Part shown: in pieces, positions 63,794-64,000 of the stretch
Numbering within the stretch: position 1 is the stretch's first letter
How the letters are laid out: every line of letters starts with the position of its first letter
From: Pseudidiomarina sp. CB1
GTDB lineage: Bacteria; Pseudomonadota; Gammaproteobacteria; Enterobacterales; Alteromonadaceae
DNA length: 64,000 nt
NCBI RefSeq assembly: GCF_024752025.1
Contig: NZ_JANTPU010000001.1
Coordinates: 248,001-312,000, forward strand
Direction of reading: 5' to 3'
Notes under the pieces: generated by a model
Seen by the model: only the letters and a program-made list of their open reading frames with translations
What the model was told of the DNA's origin: nothing
The model's database searches: none
Program-made: the position numbers and the translations under genes

Positions 63794-64000
63794 TTAGTTT
63801 AGCGTCGCTAGCTCGATCCGAGCGGCGGCGCCATATAACTCACTCGAATCACCTTCAACCGTCCCTGCTGGCGTAATCGTTGGCCACAGCTCGGGCAAAT
63901 TCGCTAAAATACCTTCGACTTCTTCAAGCGCTGCAGCATGGGCATCTTGCTGCGCTTCAGTTAACTCGCCAATGCGAGCTTTGGCAATCGTGGTAAAACC
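63794..64000 (-). CDS. C-terminal fragment of an unidentified protein
   Basis: An open minus-strand frame from the window edge to a TAA at 63794-63796, 68 residues visible. It is acidic (ALEEVEGILANLPELWPTIT and later) and ends with AAARIELATLN. Its beginning is outside the window and I do not recognise the family. Convergent with glnS. Confidence 0.55.
   Translation of the reverse strand, partial: GFTTIAKARIGELTEAQQDAHAAALEEVEGILANLPELWPTITPAGTVEGDSSELYGAAARIELATLN

Noticed and set aside
1-64000. tRNA, rRNA, CRISPR, prophage, transposon and toxin-antitoxin genes
   Set aside because: Gaps between genes were read on both strands and show none of these; only the short REP-like palindromes qualify as repeats.

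Overview
The window comes from a compact genome with roughly balanced base composition. It looks like a marine gammaproteobacterium of the Alteromonadales, probably Idiomarina or Pseudidiomarina. This is an inference from recalled protein resemblance and from gene order: mfd next to csiV, lolCDE, comEC-msbA-lpxK-ycaR-kdsB, and gltA divergent from sdhCDAB-sucABCD. No rRNA, tRNA, CRISPR array, transposase or prophage gene was seen. Genes are tightly packed, with many 1-14 bp overlaps and overlapping convergent 3' ends.

Region by region. 1-2.65 kb (minus): the N-terminal part of a tricorn-type protease, then a pterin pair (FolM-like reductase and a short HPPK-like protein). 2.78-7.93 kb (plus): an unusual five-gene operon with an FN3-like membrane protein, an SSF symporter, a 40-residue membrane peptide, an ATCase-like carbamoyltransferase lacking key aspartate-binding residues, and an AsnB-like amidotransferase. 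This is the best candidate for an undescribed pathway. 7.95-9.99 kb: a lipoprotein alkaline phosphatase facing an hsp20 gene that has a sigma-32-type promoter and a ROSE-like RNA thermometer. 10.0-11.8 kb (minus): an ECF sigma, anti-sigma and PDZ-protein operon whose first start codon follows a hairpin that hides the ribosome binding site. 11.9-18.7 kb (minus): an extracellular nuclease, a MarR regulator, CsiV and Mfd. 18.8-28.6 kb (plus): lipoprotein export (LolCDE), a minus-strand DUF2062 gene, DNA uptake (ComEC), and lipid A/KDO functions (MsbA, LpxK, YcaR, KdsB). 28.6-36.0 kb (minus): an adaptor with two tandem RND pumps, an MdtABC-like layout.

36.3-48.0 kb is the TCA block: gltA (minus), then sdhCDAB, sucAB and sucCD (plus), divided by terminator-like hairpins. 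SucB has two lipoyl domains. Each is followed by a REP-type palindrome (GTAG plus an 8-bp stem) read in frame as V-A-R-S-S-T-(A/T)-G. A third copy lies at 36.06 kb outside genes. The paired bases covary among the copies.

48.1-54.1 kb is a less conserved stretch: two orphan small envelope proteins, an EamA transporter, an Excalibur-domain protein, a HExxH protein, an exported metallo-beta-lactamase-fold hydrolase, and a divergent azoR/LysR pair with a clear repeat operator. 54.2-57.2 kb (plus) is an acyl-CoA dehydrogenase, APH-type kinase and SDR operon that matches the logic of 4-hydroxyacyl-CoA degradation, with a PsrA-like palindrome at its promoter. 57.2-58.7 kb (minus) holds an orphan membrane protein and a pirin. 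58.8-62.0 kb (plus) holds three small membrane proteins joined to 5-oxoprolinase PxpABC. The window ends with glnS and the C-terminus of an unidentified minus-strand gene.
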